Below are positions 23,640 through 36,998 of a stretch of DNA of 64,000 nucleotides, piece by piece. The DNA is taken from contig JAJFZO010000344.1 in NCBI GenBank assembly GCA_021397835.1, positions 930,001 through 994,000 on the forward strand, read 5' to 3'. A model generated the notes under the pieces. It did no database searches, was not told where the DNA came from, and was given only the letters and a program-made list of their open reading frames with translations. Position 1 is the stretch's first letter, and each line of letters starts with the position of its first letter. A program made the translations under genes and the position numbers. This stretch comes from Moringa oleifera. Taxonomy: Eukaryota; Streptophyta; Magnoliopsida; Brassicales; Moringaceae.

Positions 23640-25300
23640 CCTTATTCATAAAGAAAATGACATTATTAATTGTAATTAATAGTAAAAACAATGTCTATAG
23701 CATTAAATAAATAAGTAAATACCTTCATTTTCAAATCTTCATCAGAAACATCACAAGAATCATTCATAAGTATTGGTGAATTGAATTTTTGTATCTTATT
23801 GGAGCTATAACCTTCAAGTTGTACAACACATGAATGTGTATCTATGCTTCCTTGAGTAAATAACAACAGTTTCTACTCTACCTCAACCAAGTGAGCTTCT
23901 AGATATGCTACCTCATTAGGAGTAGAGAAAAAGATCGAAGGAGTGATAAACTTTCCAACTCCTCTAATTCGACCCTATGCTCATTAATACCAAGAGCTTT
24001 GCTTAAAATATCATCATTGCCTGAGAATGTAATGGTACCAACTTTTGACTCCTCCACTAACTCATTCTATAATAATCCATGCCGAATCAAGTATAAATTA
24101 CATAGAAATTAATTTTCTAGTTTTATAAGCTATTATTCATGACTTGCATGCAATAAATATAAAATATTACAACTTAACTTTAAGTATGTCAAGAAAACAA
24201 ACAGGAAAGAAAAAGATAGAATACTTTCTGTTTGGGAGTCTTTGTTCATCAGCCCAGAAAAAGTGGCATTCTAGTTGGTTAGACTATACCGCCTTAATGT
24301 TTGAATAATATTCCCTTGTTGCCTCATTGTCTTAAAACTTTAGCAAACAATCTTATAAGGGCAAGATTTCTAACGTTTATGTAATATTCATTAAAAAGAA
24401 AACTTACAATTTTTTCAATGATAGACATCGCTTCTAATGCATAATATCATTTTTTATCTTGTCGCGCTAGCTTCCATAATTCATTACGATCAATTTCCTC
24501 TTCTACTTTGAGTTTTACTTTCGAAAAAGATGGAGTAACAAATTAAAAATTAGAAAGAATGTATCTTAAAATCGTCACAAAGAATGTAAGAATGAGAAAA
24601 TTACCAGTTTGTGCTCTAAGGTTGCATATCCACCTTGACTCAATCGATGAGGATATTTATTATGTTTTTGTCATTTTTTTTTGTTCTTCATTCAATTTCT
24701 ACAATGTTTCATTGCAGTTGATGAAGAAACATGAAATATTTGTTGTTTAAAAAATATATTACAACATAAATGTACTTTAAAATCCTCTGAAAGTTATGAT
24801 TTGACGAACATCTCCCAATCATTTTGTGAAATGAAATTTTAGATCGAAGGTGGTCTCCCTATAGCATCAAGATTGTCGGCAAAAGGCATTATATATTCTT
24901 GAATGTTCTAAATTTGTTGCCAATTAATTATAAGATAGACTTTTTCATGCGATGATCAATTTCAAATGCATCCTACAAATGAAATTTGATAAGTTACTAT
25001 GCTAATAAAAAGTATAATTAAATATCTAGGATGAAAGTGTAAAACCTGAACATATTCCCATATTTTTTTCTTTCAAATGATCAAGAACCTTTCGTCAGTC
25101 ACTATAAGTTATAGGTACCGTGGTACGTGCAAGAATCCAAGAGTAGACATAAGGGATTTAGCTTCAGCACCATATGGTACACCTTTTGAATTGAACTATA
25201 TCACCATTTTTTTCCCCAAATTTTTTTTTGTTCAATAATTTTATTAGTCCTTTAGATTTGGTAGGCGAATCTAATAACTTCTTAGTCATATCTACATTTC
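23640..25300 (-). pseudogene. tnpA-like gene remnant of CACTA B'
   Basis: Same exon series as 7795-6122: the RKVPDHLKE-type exon (about 25270-25080), the FEIDHRMKK-type exon (about 24980-24840), the GRV-type exon (about 24080-23880) and the exon at 23866-23666. It is cut at 23615 just before the DUF8039-like exon. It has additional stops compared with copy 1. Confidence 0.75.
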
Positions 25301-25579
25301 TACAAACATAAAATATAATCCAAATAAATAGTTAAAGCATAATTCATTATATGATACTAGTTTTTGCAATAAATAATACTGTCATAAAAGAAAAAAAACA
25401 ATTAAACCTTTTTACCTTGAGTTAAAAAGTTTACTTGTAAGCTTCATCAATCTAAGTTATATCACAATCGAGTCGTATATTGTTAACATCATCCTCATCA
25501 ATTCCATCATTTATACTGACTTCAAGTATGCCATCAATAATGAAATCATATTCTTCTATGTTATCCACATCATTATTTC

Positions 25580-28500
25580 TCTAATTATATTTATAGTCTT
25601 TTTGTGGAGTAGAGCAAACAATGGACCATCTTAGATCTAGTTGGTTTGGAATGTAAAAGACCTGATTTAGCTTGAGAAGCTAAAATGAAACAATCTGATT
25701 TATGGCCATGTCGTTTAACATCAACTAATATGTGACCAACATAATCTAATTTAATACCACCATTATTTTTAACCTAATCACATGTGAACAATGTTGTTTT
25801 GAACATGTGGTAATTGAGCTCCCATATTTCCTTGATAATACCATAAAATGACAATTGTCCAATTACTAGATTCTTGTCCTTAATACTTGACATTTGCATT
25901 ATTGTTGCAACTACAATGACTCCATTATTTTGTGTAACTTAACTATTATCACGTTTCCATGTATAGAAGCGATAACCATTCACATCATATCCAGGATATT
26001 TTATAACTTCAAGACAAGGTCCATGTGCTAACCATTTCACCAAAAAGGAAGGTTGATTTTGCCTTTGCATTTCTGATGCAACCTATTGACAAAAATTTGA
26101 TCGAATCGATTTTAGTATTAAATAAATAGAAGACATATGATCATGTTAAAGAAACTGGTAAGTACCTTTTCTCGAAACCAAGAAATAAAGGTCCGAGTAT
26201 GCTCATCTTATAACCATTTGGATTATTTTGATTGACGGGGATACTGTAATTTCACATAGTTGATATGCTTATTGTTAATGAAATAAGGTTAAGCTCATCT
26301 AATGAATGCATATATGTATGAAGTATATGTTTTATAATCAAAATACACAGATTAGGAAGAGACATACTCAACATATAGTTAAACATCAAGTGAATTTAGT
26401 AATACATAAAGATGTGCTTGCTCTAATTCTTGTCGATCAACAGTAATAATGTGACCACCAGGTAAGGGCTTTCCAACTTGGATGTCATCTTCTTTTCTAA
26501 GTTTCACAAAATTCAAGTGCTTCTTCTGCAATGTAGCATTCAATTAATACATCCTTCAAGATGATTACTGTTATGAACATATCCTTTCAAAGTTTTCATG
26601 AACCATTTAAATGGATACATCCATCTAAGGTATACTGGTCAACATAATCTCACTTCTTTATTAAATTGCATTGCTAAATGCACCATTATATCAAAAAAAA
26701 GAAGGTGGAAAGTATTTTTCAAATAAGCAAAGAGTTACCCCTAAATCTTGCTGTAATTTGCCTAGTTTTGAAACATCCACAACCTTACTACACAAAGCAT
26801 TGAAGAAGAAGCAAAATCTCATGATTACGTATCTAACATGTTTTGGCAAAACTGAGCGAATAGCCAATGGTACAAGTTATTGCATAAGAGCATGACAATC
26901 GTGAGACTTAAGACCATGAATTTTCATATCTGTCATTGACACAAGATTTTTGAAATTTGAAGACTACATATCTAGAAGTTTTATGTTTGATAACGTCTCG
27001 CAAAACATCCTTCTCTTTGATTTGCTTAGAGTGTAACAAGCAGCTCGTAAATAAGTACAGCTATTTACAACCTTAAGAGCTAACTCTTTTCTTATGCTAA
27101 TTTTTGCAAGGTCTAGTTGAGTGTTGATCCCATCTTTAAATTTTTTAGGAATATTAAGCAAAGTTCCATAGATGCTTTCGCAAACATTTTTTTCAATATG
27201 CATTACATCTAAAATGTGCCAAACATGTGAATGTTTCCCATATTCAAGGTAAAAAAAGCATGATTTCTTCTTGAAACATGTTTGAATATTGTCATTCAAT
27301 CTTTTACCCTATGTCATTTTCCTCTTAGCAACTATTTTTTTACCCCATACATTAGTAATAGAGCTTACTTTTTGTAGTATTTCTTCTCCACTTAGTGCAC
27401 AAGGAGTGAATCGGTTTCATGTTCTCCATTGATTTTTTTTTTTTTTGCTTTTTAAATGGACGATTTTTTTGGAAGGAATCGTCTATGACCCATATATATA
27501 TTCTTCTTACCATGATGTAATTTACAAGTATACGTGCTTTTACCACATATTGGACAAGTACAATATCCCTTAACTGGACAACCACAAAGATTTTCATAAG
27601 TAGAAAAATCATTAATTGTACATAATAAAACTGCTCATAACGTAAACAACTCTTTTAGGTAAGAATCATGGACTTCTACACTATGCTCCCATAGAAGCTT
27701 CAAATCATTAATCAATGGCGCCAAGATATACATCAATATCGTTACCTGGTTAGTGAGGTCCTGATATAAGCAAAGATAACATCATGAATTTTTGTTTCAT
27801 ACATAACCAAGGTGGTAGATTATATGTTATCATTACCACTGGCCAACAACTATATGCAGTGCTAAGAGAACTATGTAAATTTATTCCATCCGTAGAAATA
27901 GTCAATCAAAGATTTTTTTGTCCGAATGCAAAACTTGGCCACTAAGAGTCTATTAACTTCTAAGCAGGTTGAATCTGCAGGATGTCTGAGTTTCTCATTT
28001 ACTTCCTTTTTGTTAGCATGCCAAGTTAAATGTTGTACAATTTGTGGTAATTGAAACATTTGCTTGAACTGTGGAATAGGAGGAAGGTACCACAACACTT
28101 TAGCAGGAATCCCTTTCGTTTGGTTTTTTACCTTACCATTTTCTTTCCATCTCGATAGTCCACAAGTAGGACAAGATAATAAATTTTTATACTTATTTTT
28201 ATAGAGTATACAATCATTTGGGCAAGCAAGTATTTTCTTATATTGTAAACCTAATGTGTTCATAGTTTTTTCTGCTTCATACATCGATGTAAGGATTTCG
28301 TTTCTAGTAGGAAACATATCAGACAAACAACTTAACAAATCAGAAAAACTCTTATCTGACCACCCATATTTTCCTTTTATGTTATCTAATCTCAATAACG
28401 CAGATAACTTAGTATATTTCTTATTACCAAGATATAAAGGATTTTCTATATCTTTTAGTAAGTTTTGATATAATTTAGGATCATCTTGAAATATTCAAAT

Positions 28501-28823
28501 GCATCATTAACCATGTCTATTATAATGTCGATATGATCATCATTGTAAGATTCATTAAACACTGATTTCTTATTTGTGCAAGATCTAAAAGAACACTCTT
28601 CTCCATGCCAAATCCATCTCTTATACCTCTGATCAATCCCTATACTAAACAAATGATACTTTACTTTTTCGACACTTAATAATATCAAATTAGCACATGA
28701 TTGATAAGGACATCTAATGAGTGTAGGATCTTCACAATGAGAAATGGCAAAAGCAAGAAACTCATCCATGCCATCAGAAAACTCCTTAGACAATCTATTC
28801 AAGTGCATCCAAGATTTATCCAT
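25580..28823 (-). pseudogene. TNP2-like CACTA transposase of B'
   Basis: Same domain order as in B. Transposase-associated domain and its downstream part are open over 122 codons (28823-28455: MDKSWMHLNRLSKEFSDGMD). Transposase_21 N-part is open over 174 codons (28395-27871: CPNDCILYKNKYKNLLSCPT, KGIPAKVLWYLPPIPQFKQM, LTWHANKKEVNEKLRHPADS). LNIPKKFKDGINTQLDLAK lies at 27299-26964, DUF4218 at about 26900-26490 with an internal deletion, and DUF4216 at about 25900-25580. It is better preserved than copy 1 in the N-terminal half but still interrupted between blocks. Confidence 0.88.
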
Positions 28824-30489
28824 ATTCTATCCTATGATAACAAATAAAAGAAAGCCCACTTATTATGTATGCTTATTATGTATGTAAAGCAATATTATTG
28901 TAAAAATAAGATAAGAAACAAGGTGCCCACTAGACTAAAAGGCCTTAGGCAAAGCGAAGACTATTTCTTCTAAACACATGGTACATTAGTAGATTAGTAA
29001 AGAATTATTAACCTGAAATAATGTTAGCTGTGCAGAAAGAGTAGTAGCTTCGGTCTAAAGGGTTTTGATTTTTCTTTCATGTTCTATTAATATGTAATAT
29101 GCTTTCCTTTCCTTCGAACGAACAACTGACTATTGATTTGCAATTATCCTGAATGATGAACCATGTGATCTATAAGAAAAAAAAAAGCCTTTTATTACTA
29201 GCACAGCAAAATACTAAAAAGGTTTCACTTTAATTGACATACTTGAATATTAATAAATTTTTTCTCTCAATGATTATTCTCTTATTATTGGTTTATCTTT
29301 GCTTCAACTAAAGTAATCCCTAATCCATCAAGTACTGTGTGTTAACAACACACTTTAGTTATCAATTATCCAAACTATTTGTAAAACTAATATTTTCTAC
29401 CATGATTTATTTAGGGTTTCTAGTATCACAGTGGAAACCAAATTGGAATTCAAAATGTCAAAAAAAAAATTACTTAAGATATGCAAACTGTTCGATAAAT
29501 CAATAAAGACACAGTCATAATAGAAATTGAGTTGAAGTTACAGAATTCTTCAAAGAAATATTAACAATTTTTTCTAGTGAGCAACATGGATTACACTATA
29601 TAGAGAGTCAAGGATTTAGTTCATGTAATAAATGTCAATCTAATGGTTACTGCAAAACTAGATTAAGTTTGCTTTACTAGTTCAACTATTTCCAACTAAA
29701 TTTCCAACTTAATTATTAATATTTATAGGTTCACCAAGCTAAATTACAGAGATGTAAGAGGCACATTATTTACTATAAACCAATAACCAGACTTCGTTAA
29801 ACTATGGATAACAAGCATTAACAACCATTCATAGAGCAGGCCAAGATCTTTGATTCAGACAAAAATGAAGCATAATTACTTCAATATGATGCATCCTAAC
29901 AAGTTACAGTGTGAAACAATGACTCTGTCCAGAAAAAAAATGTGCAATTTACTTGATATATCTTAAGGTGGGCGGTGATTGCGTTCCAAGAATATAAACA
30001 GTAACACTAATTTTCAAATTCACAAAGAACATGCTCTAGTAAAAATTTTCTCCCTTGATTTACTTACAATTTCTAGTATCACAAGGGCAACACACATGGG
30101 TATCATCTGACAGTGCACAATGCCAAGAGAAGAAAATTTTAGAATAAAACTAAGTAAGAAATTGCAAGACTTGACAAAAAAATCTCTCTTTCTCTCGTAT
30201 AATGCCAGATGAAGGTTTGACTAGTTTTACATACCATCTTTTTTTACTTTAATGGTATCATCTGATAGTGCATGAAGCCTATTTCACAAAATTTTTGAAA
30301 GAACGAAGCTTTGGTCAATTATATGACGTTAAAAGAGAGAAATTTGTGTTTCAAAGAATAATGTTTTCGTGGGAGAGTGAAAGAAGAACACTGGCATTAC
30401 GTGGGTAAAGATCTTTACGTATTATAATACATTATGTATACTATTTAAAGTCTATTACCACTGAAATATCATTGCACAAGATTTTCATA

Positions 30490-30830
30490 AACCGTGTGGT
30501 AAAGTCTCACAAGGTTGACTAAGAAAGCCTGGGTTCAAGTCGACACTCTTGTTTTTTTTCTCAAAATACTTCAAACACATCTTTTATTAAACAAACAACA
30601 TAATTCACCAAAATCAATTATAGACCAAATGATTGTAAATGTGATATAATTTCTAATAAGACTTGGGTTCGAGTCCGTTGGTTTGCCTTTTCAATCAAAT
30701 ATTTAAATTAGAAATAAAATCACAAAAAAACACATCACATGGTTTCTTTAGATTGGATAGCAATGACATTTATTAATCTCTCTTGGAGAGATTGGGTTTG
30801 AGTCTCCATCACAAATTTTTTTTTCTAATT
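30490..30830 (+). repeat. Three tRNA-like modules near the CACTA B' right end
   Basis: Module 1 (about 30490-30550): ACCGTGTGGTAAAGTC then GGGTTCAAGTC. Module 2 (about 30630-30695): GATTGTAAATGTGATAT then CTTGGGTTCGAGTCCGTTGG, absent from copy 1. Module 3 (about 30755-30815): GATTGGATAGCAATGACATT, the CTCTCTTGGAGAG hairpin, then GGGTTTGAGTCTCCATC. The box B-like GGTTYRAGTC recurs in all three. Module 2 is bounded by CAAAT words, suggesting it was deleted from copy 1 by short-repeat recombination. None looks like a functional tRNA. Confidence 0.5.
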
Positions 30831-31020
30831 ATAGATTTTTTATGATGGTCCCTTAGAACCGTCATGTATGTTATGCTTTTTATGATGGTCTCTTGGGATT
30901 GTTATATATGTTATGTTTTTTATGATGATCTTTCAAGACAATCAGGTATTCGATTTTTAATGACGGTCATAAAAAGACTATCACAAAATACTGTCATTAA
31001 AAACAGTTTTTCTTGTGGTG

Positions 31021-32209
31021 ATTAGGATAACTACATTTTTTATCTCGCAAGAGATTATTGTATCTTAATCATATGTCAATTGTCTACCTAAAAGTGTTTC
31101 ATAGGTCATTGGCATAGTTGCTCATATTATTAACATCTTTCTTTTTTCTTTGAAGTGTTTTTCTTTACCTTTGATTTTCTCAACGATCTTAGCTATACCA
31201 AAATCTAATTGATAATAAGGTTTAATAGTCTAATTGATAGCATAATCTATGCCCAATTTTGTTGCTTTTAATGTCATTTTATTGCTAATAAGCCCTTGAT
31301 CCGAAGTATAGTTATTGATTCATTTTCCATTACATTAACATGTTTCGATAAATATGAATTGAAGGTTTGACCTTATGATTAATCATTTTATTCGAGAGGG
31401 ATCTTTAAATCAATGCTAGAGCAATTCCATAGATTTCAATCTAGCCTTTCATTATTAGTGGTTTGCCTTCAAAGGGGATTGATTCCTCGTAACCCTACTA
31501 ATAAAGAGACTTGAAAGTAGTAAATAATGCAAACTCTAAAGCATTCTATCTTACAAAGAATAATAAAGGATCATGAAAGTCACAACAGAATTTAAGGGAT
31601 TTAAAACTCGTATTTTTGTTAAATAAAAATTAACTTATAGTTAATTCTACTCATAATTGAAAGCATTAATTAAAAGTAAAAAATTCAAACTTTAAAACAA
31701 AGCTATTTGGTCCTCCCATTTAAGAGTACTTCACTCTCCTTAGAGTGCTTACATATAAGGAAGGAAGATGTTTAAGGCTTACACATATGTAAACTACAAT
31801 AGGATCGCAAATTGTAAACTGTACACTTCCTCCCATTGAACTCTCGGTGGTAAACTAGAGTTGGAAAATAACCCTCATCCCATTGGGGTTTTGAGCTAAT
31901 ATAATCTATCAGTTCGCATGTGGTACTTTCTTCGAATTGTCCATATTTATTTGCTCTAGATCCCCTATGCAGTGGTCTTACTGCAGGTAACCACCCCTTT
32001 CGTTATAGCTTTTCATCCGTTCAACATAGCTTTGCTGCTTTTCCTTGCTCTCTACATCATCAGACCCCCTTACCTATTCGCTTACTAGCCATTTTATTGA
32101 GTTCCTACGAACAAGTAAGGAAGATTTATAGCCTTAACGATAAACAAACGGGCATTTTTTAGGACTAGCCCGCTTCTCATTCATCAAAAGAGTAATTCTT
32201 TACACATAA
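31021..32209. other. Unassigned sequence between CACTA B' and nad1 exon e (copy 2)
   Basis: Counterpart of 13506-14691. The plus-strand frame at 31920-32162 (80 codons) is unbroken here, but I recognise no family. Confidence 0.5.
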
Positions 32210-32462
32210 TTAAAGGAACCGTTGTAAGATTACCATAACACTAGATACGGGGACTACCTAAGCTAATGATGGAGGCAAGAACACTTTCTGGCCAAGTTCC
32301 ATTAATTGATCATAATGATATCATGGAAATGCTACATGATAAATATAGAAGCGAAAAAAGAATCATCTTAATACTAAACTAGATCGAGCCCAGGATCTTC
32401 TTGAAAATGGGAAGATCTAAGATAAGCAGCCAACCTATAGAGAGAGCGAGATGCATGTACTA
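32210..32462 (-). pseudogene. nad1: Mitochondrial nad1 exon e (copy 2)
   Basis: Same reading as copy 1 (ILDLPIFKKILGSI then the same TGG to TAG stop; TAA at 32210-32212). The shared stop shows that decay began before the duplication. Confidence 0.87.
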
Positions 32463-35400
32463 GTTGAGTAGGGATACAGCTCCATGGACTACTCATCGGG
32501 CCTGATAGGTGGTGTTATCACACCCTCCTCAAAGGAATCGTACGTGACACCCTCAAACCAACATGTCCTCCCTTTTTATTCCTAGGCAGGCATTTGTAGC
32601 TTGCTTCCAAGTCCAAGTGCTAGCAGTAAAGGCTTGTCATCAAAAGCAAACTTTCAAGCCAAGAAGAAGCCAAAAAACATAAGTGCCCCTGTAATCTTTT
32701 TTAAGCAAGAAGTAACTTTGAGGAAGGATGATTATAAAAATCATCATATTAATAAAAACACTTTAGCCTACCTATAGAAAGGAGCCTTTTCTTGACCATT
32801 AGTACTTTACTAACAAAAAGGGTTTTCTCATTTATTTAGTATTACTTTGGCTTTGTTGTCCATATTTTGTTGGCACGAAAGCTACTACAACTAAAAAAAT
32901 GAATGAAGGAAGAAGGCATTAGCGTTAGAAAGACTACATGGGGCATTTCGAGTTGACTAGAATACAAATCATGAGGAATAGTAAAGCTAAGCAGGATAGG
33001 CTTTTTGATGTCAAAAGCCCCAAAACTAGCTATCTTATAGAAGATAACTAATGTAAGCTTACTCAACTATTCTTATAAGTAAATGCATGTTCGCATTGCA
33101 ACTAATAGCAAAAAAAAAAAAAAAAAAACAACTATAAGACTAGACGAGTAGTTAAGTGCTCCTCATTGTTCAGATCAATCGATTTGAGCTTCCCAAGCTT
33201 TGTGCTGTTGGGGTACTTTGCAAGGGTCTTACCACTTTGATTTATTATATTTGAGTCATTGGAGTACTTTGTGATTGTATTCCACACCAAGGATTTGTGT
33301 TTGCGGGCTGGGGTGAATATTATAGACAAGCAGACTAGTGGTTAATAATCGTTTAGTCTTGGTAAAGGTTATCGTGGCACCTGTAGTAAGATATAAGACT
33401 TATCACAATGCCCATGGACTAATTTACAATGTCTCCATTGCTAACATTCATCAAGCAAGCCATGTGGATTGGCCAAAGTCTTCTTTGGCTAATGAGACCT
33501 CAATCCCGAAGCCTTTAAAGTATCTTTTTGATAGGGACCTTTATCTGCATGGGGAATTCGCTGCCGATAGATCCTTACCAATGTCGTTCTCCTTCCTTCG
33601 CCATCTTTTGACCCATAGGAGTATACGATTATAAATTTCAAACATTCATGCTTGATTGTGAGACTACTTATTGAACATTTGATCATGCATTGCTCCAAAC
33701 TAAGCAATGCAATAACAAAATCCCCTTTGATCCTTGCAAGATGTGCTTGATGATCCCCTATAATATGCTCACTTAGGGACTTCTTACTTAAGTTTTGTCG
33801 CTAGTTAAACATTGTCCAATAAACTCCCTATTTTGTTCATCCTTTTCTTTAGTTATTTGATCAGGATACTATCATCTAGGTTCCTAAACTTTCAATGGAT
33901 GGCAAAGCGTAGATGGCAAGTAGTTGTATTGATACGGTGCTTGATACATAGATAATTCTCTAGCCCTCATAAAAGTTGCATAGGAGTCGTCCTAGGAGTC
34001 GTCAAAGGTTCAAGTTGGATTATAAGAAACGGGCAATACATTTTCATATTTCAATGAGAAGCTTTATGATACTCATGATTCTCAATAGTAAGTTGTCAGC
34101 ATATTGTGTGTGACAAATACTTATTAAGTAATGGGTTTCTAAAGGGGCTAGCTTACGAGCCACGCATCTCTTGGACCTGATAACTAGTATTGCCTTTTTG
34201 CCCAGCCTTATGAGTAGCCCTTTCTTTTGCAATACGTAATAAGGTCTCTAATGGTCTAATTATTATTACAACATTCTCTACCGTAGAATTTGGCCTTCAA
34301 GGTCAACCAGAGGACTTTTCTGAACAAAAATAATGCAAAAAAGGCTTGCGTGCTTGTTAAGGAAGATGACAATAGTCAATGAAAAGGTAAAATAGAAGGC
34401 ATTTTCTAGTTGCCTCTAAGGCGAAACGTGCTTGTAGAAGGGGGTGTGCCATAATGAAACAAGGGAATGAAAGGCCGCTTTGCATTAGATGCTCTTTACC
34501 TTCCCAAGAATGACAACTCTATTGTCTTGGGGAGTGTTAAAGCTTGCTTATTCTCTAGAGTTTTCTTAGTCATCAATAGGACTTGCCCTTAATAAAACTG
34601 ATCTGATTCTTTGAACAATTGAAATTTTATACTTTTATTAAATTCTCCCTATTTCTTAATCGAGCTTATGTAGGTAGATATTGCTTGGTAGGGCCGATAG
34701 TAATACACTGTGTAAGATAGAGTAAGGGCCCTTCTTATTGCTTAGAAGTCATCTAGTAGAAAAGACTTTCTGAATGGAGTAAAAGAAGTTAGGATCTTCA
34801 ATTTCTTACTTAAAGATTAGGATGAGTTAATGTTAATCGATGGTATGAAAACACTTTCTGATGTCAAATTCTAAAAACCAATGAGAGATTTCTCACTATT
34901 CTTTGATTCATTTTAACACCGAGTGGCAGCCTTGATGCAAGCGAAAATGCGATGAGTTTTCATGATCTTTCCTATAGGTAGAACTACTGTGAGCAATCTA
35001 AATTTTGACCCTTATTTCTTTCTTCATACTTTAAAGAGGGAAAAACCTCGTTATTTACTCCTTTTATTAATAATCAAGGACCCCCTGTCATCCTTTTAAT
35101 GACTCATAGGGCTTCCTTTTGCTCAGTATTTTTGGTTTTTGAGAATGTTCGACACCTCTCCCAAGACCAAAACGATTGTCCCTGCCCAGTGGGTTTACAT
35201 CCATCCCTGAATGTTGTCGAGTGCTATTCATTTCCTCACCATTCTTATATCCATCACCTACAATCCACACCGATGTGTCTGCACCACCCCTCCAAAAGGA
35301 CGACAAGGAAAGGATTTCTCAAAATACCCCTTGCTTCTAAACTCAAGGTATAAGGCTTTCCCATATGAGCATCCAGTACATGCATCAATTTGTGCAAAAG

Positions 35401-35621
35401 TGAAAGGGTCACCATTACTGAAAATCTCCCCTTTAATCTTAGATAGGTCATTTAAGGGCTCATTATGATTCATTGTTACGCTTGCACACTAGGCTACCCT
35501 TCTCTGAAAGCTCCGTGGTACCATCTATCATTGGTTTTCGCCTAAAAGGGTTTATTGCACAAGCCGAGACAGAGGCTGCCAAAGAGGAAGGCCCAATAAA
35601 TGTTAGATGCAAAGTTCTACA
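32463..35621 (-). pseudogene. nad1 group II intron 4 carrying matR (copy 2)
   Basis: Domain V 3' strand CACGTACGATTCC on the minus strand at 32534-32546. A purine run of 20 or more A (+) at about 33109-33128 lies just past the matR end, where copy 1 has about ten. The 5' half spans about 35041-35621. Confidence 0.75.
33135..35040 (-). pseudogene. matR: Mitochondrial maturase matR (copy 2)
   Basis: C-terminal block IFTPARKHKSLVWNTI, NQSGKTLAKYPNSTKLGKL and LNNEEHLTTRLVL at 33329-33132, closer to intact matR than copy 1. The block KKGLLIRLGKKAILVIRSKR, ARKLAPLETHYLISICH and YADNLLL at 34232-34044 includes the RT YADD motif mutated to YADN. A deletion of about 49 bp relative to copy 1 removes the codons after MKEAI (near 34960). 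Confidence 0.93.
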
Positions 35622-35652
35622 CCTTAAAAAAAGGAACAGACCCCTATTGAAG
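35622..35652 (-). pseudogene. nad1: Mitochondrial nad1 exon d, partly deleted (copy 2)
   Basis: Aligned with 18249-18308. The intron start and the 3' half of the exon meet at a deletion, so the ANMILM codons seen in copy 1 are gone and only the upstream half remains. Confidence 0.7.
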
Positions 35653-36790
35653 ATAAGAGTAAGGCACAACAAGGCTATTTCTGTCCACCGCCCTTCTGAT
35701 GAAAGTGTATATGGACGTTACTGCTCATACGACTCCTAGCTAGTAAGTAGTTAGCCTTTCTTTACAAGGAATGGATGGAAGTATGGATAAATCGAACTAA
35801 ATAAATGAATTCAGTTTTTCTTTTCAGTAATAACATGATAAAATCATCCCTTTCATAAAAACCTATGGATCCCTAGCTATCGTGCCACTTTAGCACCTTA
35901 TAGTCCTCAAAAAGATCATGACAAGCCCTGTCCATTAATGTTTTTATAGAGTTTGAAAATTTCATAATGGATTAGGATGAGAATAAATCTCAAAATCTAA
36001 GAAATACTCATCTTAGAGCTTTCTCTCTCTTCTAGGAAGGGTTTTTTATAGATAAAGAGGTGAGTCGAGGATAGGCCCCCATTCGATCTATTTCTCAAAG
36101 TTAGAAGAAGATCTCTCATCCGATGACCTTAAACAAGAAGGAATAGCTCTTGATGTGAAATCAATAGCAAAGAAAGAAGAAGAATTAGATGCCGTAGAGT
36201 AAAAGCCCTAGATAAGCCTTAAAAAAACATTCACAAAACGGATTGGACATAAATAATGGAAAGAAGAAAAAGGCCTTGATGATGATCTTATGTCAATTTT
36301 TGCCTTGCCTCGATGATGCACTCTTAGCACACAGAGCAACATACTAAAAAAAAGAGAAAGAATGTCTCTATTATTTAATTAAGAGAATTGTTGGTTTGAC
36401 TTATGGACTACATGGAAAATATGAGAGCTAGGCAAGATATTATATGTTCTCCCCTTACCCTTGAACAATAGGAGAACCACTTATCTTCTCTTAGATAGTA
36501 GTTGATCGATTCATATTTATGGTCAATGAATAGGCCCAAGGATCTCTTCTTCGATATGATAAATTACCATATTGTAGCACTACCATAACGTTGATTCTCC
36601 TTATCTTTTTGAGCATCCCATGCTGTGACTTCGACTTTGAGTATGATGAATGAGTGGAAAGATCTCTATAGAAGTCCCTATTCGATCTAACCAAAAAGTT
36701 AGTATATTTATAGATAAGAGGGAGAACTACGAGTTGTTTTAAAAAAAAAAACGAGCGGTTGACATGAAACGAGCCTGTCAGTAAATGTCT
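35653..36790. other. Unassigned NUMT-like sequence (copy 2)
   Basis: Counterpart of 18309-19439; nothing identified beyond shared open frames. Confidence 0.45.
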
Positions 36791-36998
36791 TATTTAGGTG
36801 TAAGTTCAAAATCAAGTTAGAAGATAGTGGAATGATGAGGGTCTTTGCCATTGCAAATAGACCTTAGTTCAGCCTTTGCATGATTAGGTGATGGATGTGC
36901 TACATTGTCTTCCAATTGATGGGATATATAATGAAACTACACCCCTTGCCCTTCTATCAACAAGAAAGTCAACATCAATAGTGGAAGGAGAATAGTAG
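36791..36998 (+). pseudogene. Mitovirus RNA polymerase-like relic (copy 2)
   Basis: Counterpart of 19440-19648, with the same frameshift between the RVFAIAN block and the next block and further substitutions in the PLHDW block (a premature stop arises where Trp codon TGG has become TAG). It is shorter in recognisable sequence than copy 1. Confidence 0.58.

Larger units (their letters stand above)
23615..31020 (-). mobile_element. CACTA element B', left-truncated duplicate of B
   Basis: Collinear with 6122-13505; ends at 31020 in the same TTTTTCTTGTGGTG terminus followed by ATT (31021-31023). The left 2.6 kb of B, including the Ulp1 segment, left subterminal repeats and left terminus, is absent. 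It was copied as part of the segmental duplicate and did not arise by its own transposition. Confidence 0.92.

Noticed and set aside
31920..32162. 80-codon plus-strand frame between CACTA B' and nad1 exon e
   Set aside because: The copy 1 equivalent is interrupted and I recognise no family, so it is not called as a gene.
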